Counted from the stretch's first letter, positions 34,925 through 44,268 are shown. The stretch is 64,000 nt of DNA from Cohnella sp. GbtcB17 (GCF_019091135.1 NZ_JAGXJW010000002.1:1-64000), one strand, 5' to 3'. The notes: generated by a model from the letters alone, not told the origin. Numbers and translations: made by a program.

Positions 34925-36490
34925 TTACTTCTTGCCGTTCGCGGCCAGCCACTCGTTCAGCTGCTTTTGCTTCTCGGCGCGGATCGTTTCGACGCCCGCC
35001 TTCTTCAGCTTCTCTTCGTAGATCGGCAGGTACTTCGCAGGATCGAGCGTACCGGTGCCGAGCGAAGCGCCGTATTCTTCCTTGACCGCGTTCACGTTGG
35101 CGATCTCCGTCTTGACCGGCTCCGTATTGAAGACGAAGCCCGTGTACGGCGATACGTACGCTTCATCGTTCACCTTGATCGTTTGCTCGATCTTGTCGGC
35201 CGGCGCGCCTTCAGGCAAGTATTCGTTGGTAATGTTGCCGAAGATCCAGTCCGTGTTCGTGAAATAGCCCGCATCCTGGTTGATCTTGATGAAGTCGCCC
35301 GTCGTCTTCTCGTAGTGCTTGCCTTCGATGCCGTAAACGAGCGTGTTGTACAGCTCCTTGTCGGTGTTGACGAGCTCGAGGAACATCATCGCACGCTCCG
35401 GATTTTTGGACGTGCGGCTGATCGCGTTCATCGTGCTGGCCGCGCCCGTGAACGTGGATTGCGCCAGTGGCGCGAGCACGACGTCGTAGCCGCCGTCGGC
35501 GACCTTGAACTCGACTTCGGAGCCCGGCTTGCCCGTGACGTCGAACCAGACAGCCGTCGTTCCCTTGTTGTACGCGTCGGCGGCGGATTTGAGCGTCGCC
35601 GCATCCTCCATGATGTAACCCTTCGTGTACCAGGAATGCGCGAGCTCGTAGCTATGCTTCAGTTCATCCGTAACGTCCGGCAGCACGGTGTGCGTCGTGT
35701 CGTCTCTGTACACTTCGACGCGGTTGTCGATGTTGTACATGAGGCCCGTGTAGAAGCCCTTCGTCGTGCCGAACGGCGTGATGCCCGGCTCGCCGTCCTT
35801 GATCTGCTTCAGGAACGGCTCGATGTCGTCGATCTTCTTGATCGTGCTCAGATCGAGGTTGTATTTGTCCACGAACCGCTTCTGCAGCACGAGCGACGGA
35901 CGGCTGGCCGATACCTGGAAGTTCGGGACCGCGTAGATCTTGCCGTCGAGCGTGGCATCGTCCCAGAATTTCTTTTGCATCGAATCGTACAGCTTCTGGC
36001 CGTGGGACTTCAGCAGATCGTCAAGCGGCAGGAATACGCCCTTCTTCTGGTTCGTATCGAACTTGAACAGCCAGTTGGACGTCCAGATGATATCGATCTT
36101 CTCGCTCGCGGCAGTCGTCGTATTCATCTTCTGCTCGTAAGTGCCGAAGTCGATCGGCATGAGCTTGATCGTCGCGTTGATTTTTTCTTTCGTAATCTTG
36201 TTGACCGCGTCGTTGACGAGCTTCAGGTCGGCATTCGCCGCGTTTTGCGGATAGTACCAGGTGAGCTCTACGGGCTCGAGCGCGCTGCTCGCCGAAGGAG
36301 ACGCGCCGCCAGAAGCCGCTGCCGAAGCCGTGGAGCCGGCGCTGCCGGACGGGGCTGCGCTCGCCGAAGCGTCCGTATTATTGTTGTTGGCGTTGCCGCA
36401 GCCCGCTGCCGTAAGAGCGGCCGCCAGCGAGATCGACGTGAGGAGCGTAGTCCTGAATTTGAATTTACCGTTATTTGTTTTTTTCAACAT
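34925..36490 (-). CDS. LplA-type extracellular solute-binding lipoprotein, SBP-B
   Basis: 521 residues, a CUT1 binding lipoprotein and tandem paralogue of SBP-A. It starts MLKKTNNGKFKF; GGGAGGG precedes the ATG. The lipobox is again TAAGC, followed by a Ser/Ala/Asn-rich linker (SGSAGSTASAAASGGASPSA). The mature domain shares most of its length with SBP-A. Differences include the VEVYRDDTTHTVLPDVTDEL loop and the YVSPYTGFVF stretch, which may change ligand choice. It lies directly downstream of the YtcP-like permease gene, so LplB, YtcP and SBP-B form the core importer operon. Confidence 0.9.
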   Translation of the reverse strand: MLKKTNNGKFKFRTTLLTSISLAAALTAAGCGNANNNNTDASASAAPSGSAGSTASAAASGGASPSASSALEPVELTWYYPQNAANADLKLVNDAVNKITKEKINATIKLMPIDFGTYEQKMNTTTAASEKIDIIWTSNWLFKFDTNQKKGVFLPLDDLLKSHGQKLYDSMQKKFWDDATLDGKIYAVPNFQVSASRPSLVLQKRFVDKYNLDLSTIKKIDDIEPFLKQIKDGEPGITPFGTTKGFYTGLMYNIDNRVEVYRDDTTHTVLPDVTDELKHSYELAHSWYTKGYIMEDAATLKSAADAYNKGTTAVWFDVTGKPGSEVEFKVADGGYDVVLAPLAQSTFTGAASTMNAISRTSKNPERAMMFLELVNTDKELYNTLVYGIEGKHYEKTTGDFIKINQDAGYFTNTDWIFGNITNEYLPEGAPADKIEQTIKVNDEAYVSPYTGFVFNTEPVKTEIANVNAVKEEYGASLGTGTLDPAKYLPIYEEKLKKAGVETIRAEKQKQLNEWLAANGKK

Positions 36491-36532
36491 GAACCCTCCC
36501 GTGAAATGTTGGATGATGATGCCTATCGCAAG

Positions 36533-36594
36533 ATTAAAGGCCGCCGCGCAACCGTACCGCCTTCACCGCCTTCCAAGCGCCTTTGGCCTTTAAT
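36533..36594 (-). other. Stem-loop between permease and SBP-B
   Basis: ATTAAAGGCC and GGCCTTTAAT, a perfect 10-bp pair with 42 bases between, in the gap between permease and SBP-B genes. It may mark an mRNA processing or stability boundary. Confidence 0.45.
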
Positions 36595-36619
36595 GGGACA
36601 TCCCGACTATCGGTCGTGC

Positions 36620-37561
36620 TTAACCTTTAATCGCGCCAACGGTCAAGCCCTTGACGAAGAAGCGCTGGAAGAACGGGAACACGAGCAGCATCGGCCCCGC
36701 CGACATGATGGCGATGGCGAACTTGGCCGACGTTTTCGGAAAGTTGGACAGATTGAAGTTGGACATAACGAGTGCGAACTCGGGACGCGAGGTGATGAAG
36801 TCGAGCGAGTTCATCGTCCGCACCAGCAGCAGTTGCAGCGGCACCAGTCGTTCGTTGTCGATGAACAGCAGCGCGTTAAACCATTCGTTCCAGTAGTTGA
36901 ACATGATGAACAATCCGAGTGTGGCGAGCGACGGTTTGGACAGCGGCAGGATCAGCTGCACGAAGATGCGCCACTCCCGCGCGCCCTCCACCTTGGCGGA
37001 CTCGATGATTTCAAACGGAATTTTGGACATGAAGCCCTTCATGATGAGCACGTAGAACGGACTGAGCATCCCGGGCACGATCAGCGCCCAGATCGTATCC
37101 TTCAGATGCAGGTACTGCGTGACCAGAATGTAGAACGGGACGAGCCCGCCGCCGAACAGCATCGTGAAGAATACATAGAAGGAGGTCGGCCGCACCAGGC
37201 CGTAGTCCCTTCTCGACAGCGTATAGCCCATGCTCGCCGTCAGAATCAGACTCAGTATCGTACCAACGACGCTGACGAAGATCGTCACGCCGTAAGCGCG
37301 CAGGATTGCGTCCGGCGATTTGAAGAAGTACTCGTAAGCCGCAAAGGAAAATTTGTCCGGAATCATCCGGTACCCGTTATGCAATATCGAATTTTCGTCA
37401 GTCAGGGAAACGATAATTACGAGTGCGAGCGGCACGAGCATGCTCAGCGTGATCAGAATAAAAATCAGGTGAATGACCAGCGTCGACCATTTGAAGGAAG
37501 ACTTTTTGGCGGTCGCGGGCTCGGCGGTTGCCGTATGAGCGGTCATCGTCTTGGCGGTCAT
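36620..37561 (-). CDS. CUT1 ABC permease, YtcP-like
   Basis: Inner-membrane permease of 313 residues, MalG/LplC/YtcP type. A first helix (STLVIHLIFILITLSMLVPL) and the EAA loop, IESAKVEGAREWRIFVQLIL, mark the family; the C-terminus VKGLTVGAIKG is also typical. The start MTAKTMTAHTATAEP has AAGGAGG upstream; a longer upstream reading lacks one. It lies 13 bases after LplB. No ATPase is encoded nearby; such importers usually share an MsmX-type ATPase coded elsewhere. Confidence 0.93.
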   Translation of the reverse strand: MTAKTMTAHTATAEPATAKKSSFKWSTLVIHLIFILITLSMLVPLALVIIVSLTDENSILHNGYRMIPDKFSFAAYEYFFKSPDAILRAYGVTIFVSVVGTILSLILTASMGYTLSRRDYGLVRPTSFYVFFTMLFGGGLVPFYILVTQYLHLKDTIWALIVPGMLSPFYVLIMKGFMSKIPFEIIESAKVEGAREWRIFVQLILPLSKPSLATLGLFIMFNYWNEWFNALLFIDNERLVPLQLLLVRTMNSLDFITSRPEFALVMSNFNLSNFPKTSAKFAIAIMSAGPMLLVFPFFQRFFVKGLTVGAIKG

Positions 37562-37574
37562 AGAACGGTCCTCC

Positions 37575-38492
37575 TTAGAACAAGGAATTTTCTTCGTTGA
37601 TTTTGCGGACGGTGTAGTTGGCGAGTACGACGAGGATGAGGCCGACGACGGATTGATACAGACCGACGGCGGATGCCATGCTGACGTCCCCAAGCTCGCT
37701 AAGCGCCCGATAAATATAGGTGTCGATAATGTCCGTCGTGGCGTACGTCATGCCGTTGTTGTTCGGAATGAAGTAGTGAAGGCCGAAGTCGCCGCGGAAC
37801 ATGTTGCCGATGCTCATAATCAGGAGAATGATGATAAGCGGGGTCAACTGGGGAATCGTGACGTTCGTGATCATCTGCCAGCGCTTGGCGCCGTCGATCT
37901 TGGCCGCTTCGTACAGCTCGGCGTCGATGCCGAGGATGCCCGCGAAGTAGACGAGCGCCGAGAAGCCGATCGCTTTCCACAGATGGACGGCGTTCAGAAT
38001 GTACGGCCAGACGTTGGCTTTAAAGTACCATTGGACCCGCTCGAACCCGAGCCCCTCCAGCCAGCCGTTCAGGAAGCCGTTCTGATGATCGAGAAACGCC
38101 ATCGTGATATAGCTGACGACGACCCATGACAGGAAGAAAGGAAGAATCATTGCCGTCTGGTAAATCTTGAGCCACTTCTTGGCGACTTCGTGGAGCAAGA
38201 TGGCCACCGCGAGCGAGAATACGGTCGTCATGAACATGTAGCCCAGGTTGTACAGCACCGTGTTCCTCGTGATCCGGTAGGCGTTCTCGCTCTCGAACAG
38301 AAACTTGAAGTTCTTGAAGCCGACCCACTCGCTTCCTAAAATGCCCTTGTCGTACACGTAATTTTTGAACGCGATAATTACGCCGAACATCGGGACGTAC
38401 GACATGATGAAAATGTAGATGATCGCGGGAAGCGAGAAAATAAACAATTCGCCGTTCCTGCTCACAAACTTTAAAAACTTGCCGCGTTTCAT
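37575..38492 (-). CDS. lplB: CUT1 ABC permease, LplB-like
   Basis: Inner-membrane permease of 305 residues, LplB/MalF type. A first helix is ELFIFSLPAIIYIFIMSYVP, the family FGVIIAFKNYVYDKGILGSEWVG motif follows, and the EAA loop is ELYEAAKIDGAKRWQMI. AAGGAGG precedes the ATG. It begins the operon LplB, YtcP, SBP-B, SBP-A and catabolic genes. Between it and SBP-C are several AAAGTGC boxes, probable operators for AraC-type control. Confidence 0.93.
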   Translation of the reverse strand: MKRGKFLKFVSRNGELFIFSLPAIIYIFIMSYVPMFGVIIAFKNYVYDKGILGSEWVGFKNFKFLFESENAYRITRNTVLYNLGYMFMTTVFSLAVAILLHEVAKKWLKIYQTAMILPFFLSWVVVSYITMAFLDHQNGFLNGWLEGLGFERVQWYFKANVWPYILNAVHLWKAIGFSALVYFAGILGIDAELYEAAKIDGAKRWQMITNVTIPQLTPLIIILLIMSIGNMFRGDFGLHYFIPNNNGMTYATTDIIDTYIYRALSELGDVSMASAVGLYQSVVGLILVVLANYTVRKINEENSLF

Positions 38493-38828
38493 CGCCCGGC
38501 ATCCTCCTTGCTGCTTGGATTTGCGTCTTGCCCTTGCTCATACCTTGACGATATCGCCGTCTCGGGCCCAAATAAAGTGAAGAAATCGTACTTTACTCTC
38601 CGCTAAAGTGCGCGATTTGCTTTTTAGTGCGCGATTCCGCGCATGCGGTGCGCATACGAAAAAAGCCGCGATACGGACGGGGATCGATCCCGTCGTTCGC
38701 AGCTGCGTCAGCGTGCAGGTGGGGCTATAGTAACATTGCGACATAGGTTTAGTTTCGTGGAAACCGGTACTTGGGTGGAACAGCGATGCAGCACATCGTT
38801 ATCCCCCTTGGCTCAGCCCGCCCAGCCT
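38493..38828. promoter_or_regulatory. Regulatory gap upstream of lplB with AAAGTGC boxes
   Basis: 336 bases with no gene. TAAAGTG-N9-TACTTTA (38573-38595) is an inverted repeat, followed by two direct half-sites AGTGCGCGATT at 38607-38617 and 38626-38636, offset 19 bases. All resemble the palindromes at 26090 and 28551. They lie 80-145 bases upstream of lplB, where an AraC activator would act. Confidence 0.6.
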
Positions 38829-40319
38829 CTACTTGCCCTTCGCCCTCAGCCAAGCGTCCAGCTGCCTCTGCTTCTCCTTAACGATCACGTCGCTGCCGGC
38901 CTTGTTCAGCTTGTCCTCGTATTCGGGCAGGAAGCGCGCCGGATCGATCGTGCCCGTGGCGAGGGCGGCATAATACTCGTCGTTCACGGCGCGGACGTTC
39001 GCGATCTCCGTCTTGACCGGGTCCGAATTGAACTCGAAGCCCTCGAAAGCGGAGACGGCTGCCTCTTCATTCGCCTTGACCGTCTGCTCGATCTTGTCCG
39101 GCGGGGAGCCCTCGGGCAAATATTCGTTCCGGATGTCGCCGAACACCCAGTCCGTATTCGTGAAGTAGCCGGCGTCCGGATTCAGTTTGATAAAGTTGCC
39201 GGTCGTTTTCGTATAATGCTTGCCCTCGATGCCGTAGACGAGCAAATTGTATAGCGCCTTGTCCGCGTTCACGAGATTCAGCAACATGACCGCCCGGTCC
39301 GGATGCGCCGACGTTCGGCCGATCGCGCTCATCGAATTGCCTGCGCCTACGAAGGCCGATCCGGAGAGCGGCACCAGCTGCACATCGTAACCGCCGTCCG
39401 CCGCCTTGTACTCGACCTCGGAGCCCGGCTTGCCTGTAATATCGAACCATACCGCCGTATTTCCTTTATTATAGGCATCTGCCGCATCCTTGCGCGTAGC
39501 GGCATCTTCATTAATATAGCCCTTCATATACCAGTCGTGCATCAGCGTAAAATTCGCTCGCATCTCCGGCGTCACATCCGGGAGCACGGTCGGCGTCGGA
39601 TCGTTCCGGTAGACGGGCACGATCCAGTCGATGCCGTACAGCAGGTTCGTATAAAAGCCTTTGGTCGTGCCGAAGGGAACGATATCCGGCTCTCCCTCCT
39701 TGATCCGCTTCAGGAAGGGTTCGATATCTTCGATCCGCTTGATCTTCGAGACGTCCAGCTTGTATTTGTCGATGAAACGCTTCTCAATGACGAGACTCGG
39801 CCGCATGGCGGAAATTTGATAGTTCGGGATCGCATACTGGCGCCCGCCGAGCTTGCCGCCGTTCCAGTACTTCTCGTCCATCGACGCGAGCAATTGTCCG
39901 CCATATTGGTCAAGCAGCTCGTCGATCGGCTGGAACACGCCTTTTTTCGCATTAGTCGTCCATTGGAACAGCCAATTCGACGTCCAGACGATGTCCATCC
40001 GTTCGCCGGAAGCGACGATGGTGTTCAGCTTCTGCTCGTAATTCGAGAAGTCGATCGGGCGCAGGTCCACGGTGGCGTTCAGCTTCGCCCGCGTGATCTC
40101 GTTAACCGCGTCGTTCACGAGCCGTTGATCGGAATTGGACTGGTACTGCGGATAATACCAGATCAGGTTAACCGGATCGAGCCCGGTCGCCGAAGCGCCC
40201 GCTGCCTCGCCTTTGCCGCCGTCGCCGGCGCATCCGCTCAGGCTTGCCGCGCTAATCGCGCAGATGAATAAGGTCCACCACAGCCGATGCCGAAATCGCC
40301 GTTTCACCGCTTTATCCAA
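38829..40319 (-). CDS. LplA-type extracellular solute-binding lipoprotein, SBP-C
   Basis: About 496 residues, a third, more diverged paralogue. Two in-frame TTG codons exist (40325 and 40319); the second has AAGGGGG 9 bases upstream, so MDKAVKRRFRH is chosen. The lipobox is LSGC. The Ser/Ala linker is much shorter than in SBP-A and SBP-B. The mature part begins LDPVNLIWYYPQYQSNSDQR and ends with KEKQRQLDAWLRAKGK, clearly related. It heads the importer region and is divergent from the GH36-like gene. All three may feed one permease pair. Confidence 0.88.
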   Translation of the reverse strand: MDKAVKRRFRHRLWWTLFICAISAASLSGCAGDGGKGEAAGASATGLDPVNLIWYYPQYQSNSDQRLVNDAVNEITRAKLNATVDLRPIDFSNYEQKLNTIVASGERMDIVWTSNWLFQWTTNAKKGVFQPIDELLDQYGGQLLASMDEKYWNGGKLGGRQYAIPNYQISAMRPSLVIEKRFIDKYKLDVSKIKRIEDIEPFLKRIKEGEPDIVPFGTTKGFYTNLLYGIDWIVPVYRNDPTPTVLPDVTPEMRANFTLMHDWYMKGYINEDAATRKDAADAYNKGNTAVWFDITGKPGSEVEYKAADGGYDVQLVPLSGSAFVGAGNSMSAIGRTSAHPDRAVMLLNLVNADKALYNLLVYGIEGKHYTKTTGNFIKLNPDAGYFTNTDWVFGDIRNEYLPEGSPPDKIEQTVKANEEAAVSAFEGFEFNSDPVKTEIANVRAVNDEYYAALATGTIDPARFLPEYEDKLNKAGSDVIVKEKQRQLDAWLRAKGK

Positions 40320-40416
40320 GCTCAATCGCCCCCTTGCTGCCGCTCGTCGGATTCTGTATGTCGCGATCGTTCACTTAAATATAAATATAGCAATTCGATC
40401 GTCCCCTTGAACATAC

Positions 40417-40429
40417 AAAAGTGCAAGAT
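40417..40429. promoter_or_regulatory. AAAGTGC half-site in the SBP-C/GH36 divergent region
   Basis: AAAAGTGCAAGAT matches one arm and centre of the palindromes at 26090 and 28551. It lies about 100 bases from both divergent starts. Confidence 0.45.
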
Positions 40430-40527
40430 GTCCTGAATCCATTCCCCGCTTCATTTGGTAAGCTGACTACATAGGCCGGCAGCTTGCCGCCGGACCATTC
40501 GTCGCCATCGACAAGGAGGATACAAAC

Positions 40528-42450
40528 ATGCGATTCGATCTGCCCGAGCTGTGTACGGCATCCGTCAACATCGTATTGTCCGACCGCGTTCTGCAAGGCG
40601 AGTTTTCCGACTCCGCGCCAGGGAAGCCTTATACGTTCCGAAGGGACAGACTGACCTTGTCGCTCACGGCAGACGGCGATACGGAAGTTCGGACGGTCGC
40701 TCTATATAATGAAGGAACGGAGAAGGCCGCGCTGCGGGAGATTCGACTAGCGTGGTCGGCCGCACGGCTCGGCGACCGCCTGGATGCGCGGGACTATGTC
40801 CAGCTTCATCATACCCGCGACTTCTCCGGCTCATCCGGCGTGCGGCCCGTCCATCGGCCCGCGGCATGGTCGCCGGCCGCAGAACCTTCCGGCATGGTGA
40901 GCGTGTTCTGCCATCGCCGGACGGGCGAGTGTATCCTGCTTGGCGCGCTCCCGCCTTACGGCGATTGCTTCGTCGATATCGCCGTTCTGCACGCGCAGGC
41001 CCATCGCGACGGGGCGTTCGGGCTCGGCTTCCACCTCCGCTCGCCTAGGAATGTGGCTCCCGGCGAGCGCATCGACCTCGCGCATCTGATCTTGCTGCAT
41101 GGCGACGACGGCAACGCGCTGCTGTCCGCGTACGCCGACCTCATGAGGCAGCGGCTCGCCGCATCGAACTTCCAGCCGCCCGCGGCGCGGATCGGCGGCT
41201 GGAACAGCTGGGACTACTATGCTGGCGCCGTCCGGGCCGAGGACGTGCTGTCCAATGCCGCGGAGGCGCGACGGCGGTTAGGCGATGCGGTGCGGTATAT
41301 CGTCATCGACGAAGGCTACGAATGCCAGTGGGGCGTCTGGGACGCCGGCTGGAAATTCCCGCAGGGGCTCGAGGCGCTCTGCGCGCAGATCCGCGCCGAA
41401 GGCTTCGAGCCCGGCATCTGGACGGCGCCGCTCATGGTGAGCGTCTATACGCCGCTGTACCGCGACCATCCCGACTGGTTCGTCGGCGACGACAAAAGCG
41501 ATCCCTTCGTCGAAAATGCGGGCTACGGCAGCATGGTCCAGCTGGATATTACGCACCCGCAAGCAGAAGCGCATATTCGTGAGACGTTCGTGCGGCTTCG
41601 CTCGGCCGGCTTCACTTATTTCAAATGCGACTTCGCCCAGCTGCTGCTCGGCGCGTCCTCCTTCCACGATCCGCGCATGTCGCATGCCGGCATGATCCGG
41701 CGGTTGTACGAGGTGATCCGCGAGGCCATCGGGCCGGACGTTTACCTGCTCGCCTGCGGCGCGCCGTACGAAGCCGTCATCGGCATCGCGGACGCACACC
41801 GGACGACGGGCGACATCCACAACTACTGGAGCCATATCCGCCACAACATCCGCTCGATGCAGGCGAGATGGTGGATGCAGGGAGCGATCGGCAATACGGA
41901 CCCCGACACCGCCATCGTACGCTGCGCGGACACGACGGACGACCGCCAGCTCAACCGTCGATTGGCCAAAAATCCGTGGGGACTCGGCGGCGGCTGGGCG
42001 GCCGGGCGAGAGATGAACCTGGCGGAAGCGAAGACGCTGCTGCTCGCCTGCTATGCGAGCGGAGGCGATCTTCTTCTGGGTGACGCGCTGCCCAAGCTGA
42101 ACGACGTCGGCACCGGGCTGCTCGCGCGATTGCTGCGGCAGCCGCCCGTTCGGCGCGGTATCCCGCTGAACCTGTTCGCGCCGGATGGCGACGAGCTGCC
42201 GATTGTCGCGGCCGAGACGGTCGATCCGAATTTGCGGCTGCTCATCCTGTTCAATCTCGGCGACGATTACCGGACGCAGCGGATTCCGGACGACTATCTC
42301 GCGCCGGGGCTGGCATGGACGACGTTCTGGTCCGACGAGACTGTGCCTGTTCCGGGCGCCGGGGAGGTTGCGCTCGAACCGAGAAGCGCGGTCGCCTGGT
42401 GGATCGAAGGCATGGGCACTGCGGCATCGCAACCCTCGGCGACGACATAA
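40528..42450 (+). CDS. GH36-like alpha-galactosidase family enzyme
   Basis: 640 residues, no signal peptide, so probably intracellular. The beta-sandwich N-terminal half is followed by a (beta/alpha)8 barrel with GGWNSWDYY (223-231), VIDEGYE, FPQGLEALCAQIRAEGFEPG and IWTAPLMV. The likely nucleophile is Asp368 in YFKCDF, and Asp429 in TTGDIHNYW is a candidate acid/base, as in GH27/GH36/GH31 clan enzymes. The specific sugar is not certain. AAGGAGG precedes the ATG. It is one of only three plus-strand genes. Its stop TAA abuts the stop of the next, convergent gene with no base between. Confidence 0.85.
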   Translation: MRFDLPELCTASVNIVLSDRVLQGEFSDSAPGKPYTFRRDRLTLSLTADGDTEVRTVALYNEGTEKAALREIRLAWSAARLGDRLDARDYVQLHHTRDFSGSSGVRPVHRPAAWSPAAEPSGMVSVFCHRRTGECILLGALPPYGDCFVDIAVLHAQAHRDGAFGLGFHLRSPRNVAPGERIDLAHLILLHGDDGNALLSAYADLMRQRLAASNFQPPAARIGGWNSWDYYAGAVRAEDVLSNAAEARRRLGDAVRYIVIDEGYECQWGVWDAGWKFPQGLEALCAQIRAEGFEPGIWTAPLMVSVYTPLYRDHPDWFVGDDKSDPFVENAGYGSMVQLDITHPQAEAHIRETFVRLRSAGFTYFKCDFAQLLLGASSFHDPRMSHAGMIRRLYEVIREAIGPDVYLLACGAPYEAVIGIADAHRTTGDIHNYWSHIRHNIRSMQARWWMQGAIGNTDPDTAIVRCADTTDDRQLNRRLAKNPWGLGGGWAAGREMNLAEAKTLLLACYASGGDLLLGDALPKLNDVGTGLLARLLRQPPVRRGIPLNLFAPDGDELPIVAAETVDPNLRLLILFNLGDDYRTQRIPDDYLAPGLAWTTFWSDETVPVPGAGEVALEPRSAVAWWIEGMGTAASQPSATT

Positions 42451-44208
42451 TTATCGGGCTTGCGGGCCTGCCGCCAGCTCGCCCAACAGCTCCGCGACGA
42501 TGCCGTCGTAGTCGGCATCGTCGAGCGAGATCAGCTCCTCGATCCGGCGCCTCGCGTCCCGATGCAGATCGGCCGGGCTCTCCCAGCGGATGACGCTGCG
42601 CATGCGCGAATCGAGCCGCTCACGGTCGCCGCCCTCGCGGACATAGCGCGCGATGATCTCATAATCCCGGATACCCTTTTGCAGCAGCTTGTAGCGCAGG
42701 CTCAGCAGCGGCCGTCCGTCCCGGCCCGGGTAGACGAAGTTCGTGTCACCGGCCGGGAAAAAGGGGTTGTGATACGAGATTTTGCGCAGAGGGTCGGTCG
42801 GCCACACGGTATAGTTCCACCGCAGAAAGCCGTCGAGCTTCAATTGCCAGACGATCCACGGGATGGCGCGCGCCTCCAGCAGGTGGGAGGCGATGAACGT
42901 GTTCGGATGCTTGACGTCGCAGGCGACGTAATAAAGCGTCCGGCCCGTTCTGCCCTCCCTCATCTCCAGAATCTGCTCATGCTCTTGTCCAGCGCAGTCC
43001 AAAATCGGCACGTGATCGACAATCCCGTCCTCTTCCATGAACGACGCGTGGGCGATCGCGGCTTTGTATTGGAAGGAAGGGGCCATCTGGCGCATGGCGC
43101 CGAGTCGCTCGCGGAACAGCGTCAGGTCGGAAGGCTCGTCGGCCAGCACCCGTACCCGATCGATCCAGCCTCGCTCGATAAAGTGGCGCTCGAGCGCTGC
43201 GACGTACGCCTCGAATTCGCTCCGCTGCCGGATGAAGCGATACGTGCCGCTCTCCTCGTCGAAGTAGCGGATGCGCACCGCGTCCGGATGGTCCGCGATG
43301 ACGCCGCCGTAGCCCGCATCCTCGTATACCCAGATGTTCAGCAAGCCGAACACCTCGATCTCGTCCTTGATGCCGTGCCGTTCGCACAGCTCCACATAAC
43401 GGTCGAGCGCGCGGTAGTCATACGCCCACGTGCCGTCGGCCCGTTTCGCCACGCCGACGATACTGTACTCGAACAGGTTGGCGGGATCGATCCGGTCGTA
43501 GCAGGAGGCCTGGCCCGACCAAGGGATCTCCGAGACGACGAGCGAGACCGCCTTCTGTCCGAGCGCGGCCAGCGAAGCGACGTAAGGCTCCATGACCTCG
43601 AAGTGCAGGTCGCTCCAGAGCGGCGCGTCGTATTTGCGCGCGAGATTGGAATTGTGCTGCCACAGGTCGAGATAAAACGCCTGGTTCGCGGGCGCGTCGA
43701 GCGTCACGTCGTGTACGACGATCTCGAACTTCAGCGTAGCCTCCACCCGCTCGTCCTCGAACATGCGGCGGCGATAGACGGTGATCTCCGGATCATAGAC
43801 GCCCGGCGCTGCGTCCGCGCCGATCTCCGCTTCGATCCAGACGGGCTGCACCCGCCGCTTTTCCACGCGAAGCGACGACTGCCGCAGCACAATGTCCGAC
43901 TTGAGCTGCCGGTCGTCGTCCTCGACGAGTCCGACCAGGCTGGCGGAGATGCTGCCGTCCGTCAGACCCGGGACGCGGACGCTTACGCGCAGGACATCGA
44001 TCGGCCCGCGCTCGTCGAACGCGGCATCTTCGCCGACGCAGACCAGCAGCTCCTCGTCCGCGTAGATCAATAGCTGCGCGGCCGCCCGGTCGCGGCGCCC
44101 GCAGGCGAGCGAGATCGCGCGATCCGGTTCGAACGGCGCGCCGAACTTGTGGAAGACGCCGAATACGTATTTGTAGCTGTCGGGGGCGAGCCCCATGGTG
44201 ATGTTCAT
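42451..44208 (-). CDS. DUF4091 glycoside-hydrolase-like protein B
   Basis: 585 residues, no signal peptide. Start MNITMGLAPDSYKYVFG (ATG 44206-44208) has GAAGGAG 9 bases upstream. It has a beta-sandwich front (VLRVSVRVPGLTDGSISASL), a barrel-like middle (PYVASLAALGQKAVSLVVSE; VLADEPSDLTLFRERLG, with a probable acidic catalytic residue), and the DUF4091 signature FPAGDTNFVYPGRDGRPLLS then SLRYKLLQKGIRDYEIIARY. It is homologous to protein A at 20.6-22.3 kb but not a recent copy. It follows the surface lyase gene and probably acts on the imported product. Confidence 0.82.
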   Translation of the reverse strand: MNITMGLAPDSYKYVFGVFHKFGAPFEPDRAISLACGRRDRAAAQLLIYADEELLVCVGEDAAFDERGPIDVLRVSVRVPGLTDGSISASLVGLVEDDDRQLKSDIVLRQSSLRVEKRRVQPVWIEAEIGADAAPGVYDPEITVYRRRMFEDERVEATLKFEIVVHDVTLDAPANQAFYLDLWQHNSNLARKYDAPLWSDLHFEVMEPYVASLAALGQKAVSLVVSEIPWSGQASCYDRIDPANLFEYSIVGVAKRADGTWAYDYRALDRYVELCERHGIKDEIEVFGLLNIWVYEDAGYGGVIADHPDAVRIRYFDEESGTYRFIRQRSEFEAYVAALERHFIERGWIDRVRVLADEPSDLTLFRERLGAMRQMAPSFQYKAAIAHASFMEEDGIVDHVPILDCAGQEHEQILEMREGRTGRTLYYVACDVKHPNTFIASHLLEARAIPWIVWQLKLDGFLRWNYTVWPTDPLRKISYHNPFFPAGDTNFVYPGRDGRPLLSLRYKLLQKGIRDYEIIARYVREGGDRERLDSRMRSVIRWESPADLHRDARRRIEELISLDDADYDGIVAELLGELAAGPQAR

Positions 44209-44230
44209 GTCCTGCAACTCCTTCGATACA

Positions 44231-44268
44231 AGCATGCAGACGGCGCGTCGACGCACCGTCTGCATGCT
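44231..44268 (-). other. Hairpin in the leader of DUF4091 B
   Basis: AGCATGCAGACGG and CCGTCTGCATGCT form a perfect 13-bp stem with a 12-base loop, 22 bases upstream of the start codon and past the lyase stop. There is no T-run on the minus strand. It may terminate weakly or protect the transcript. Confidence 0.55.
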
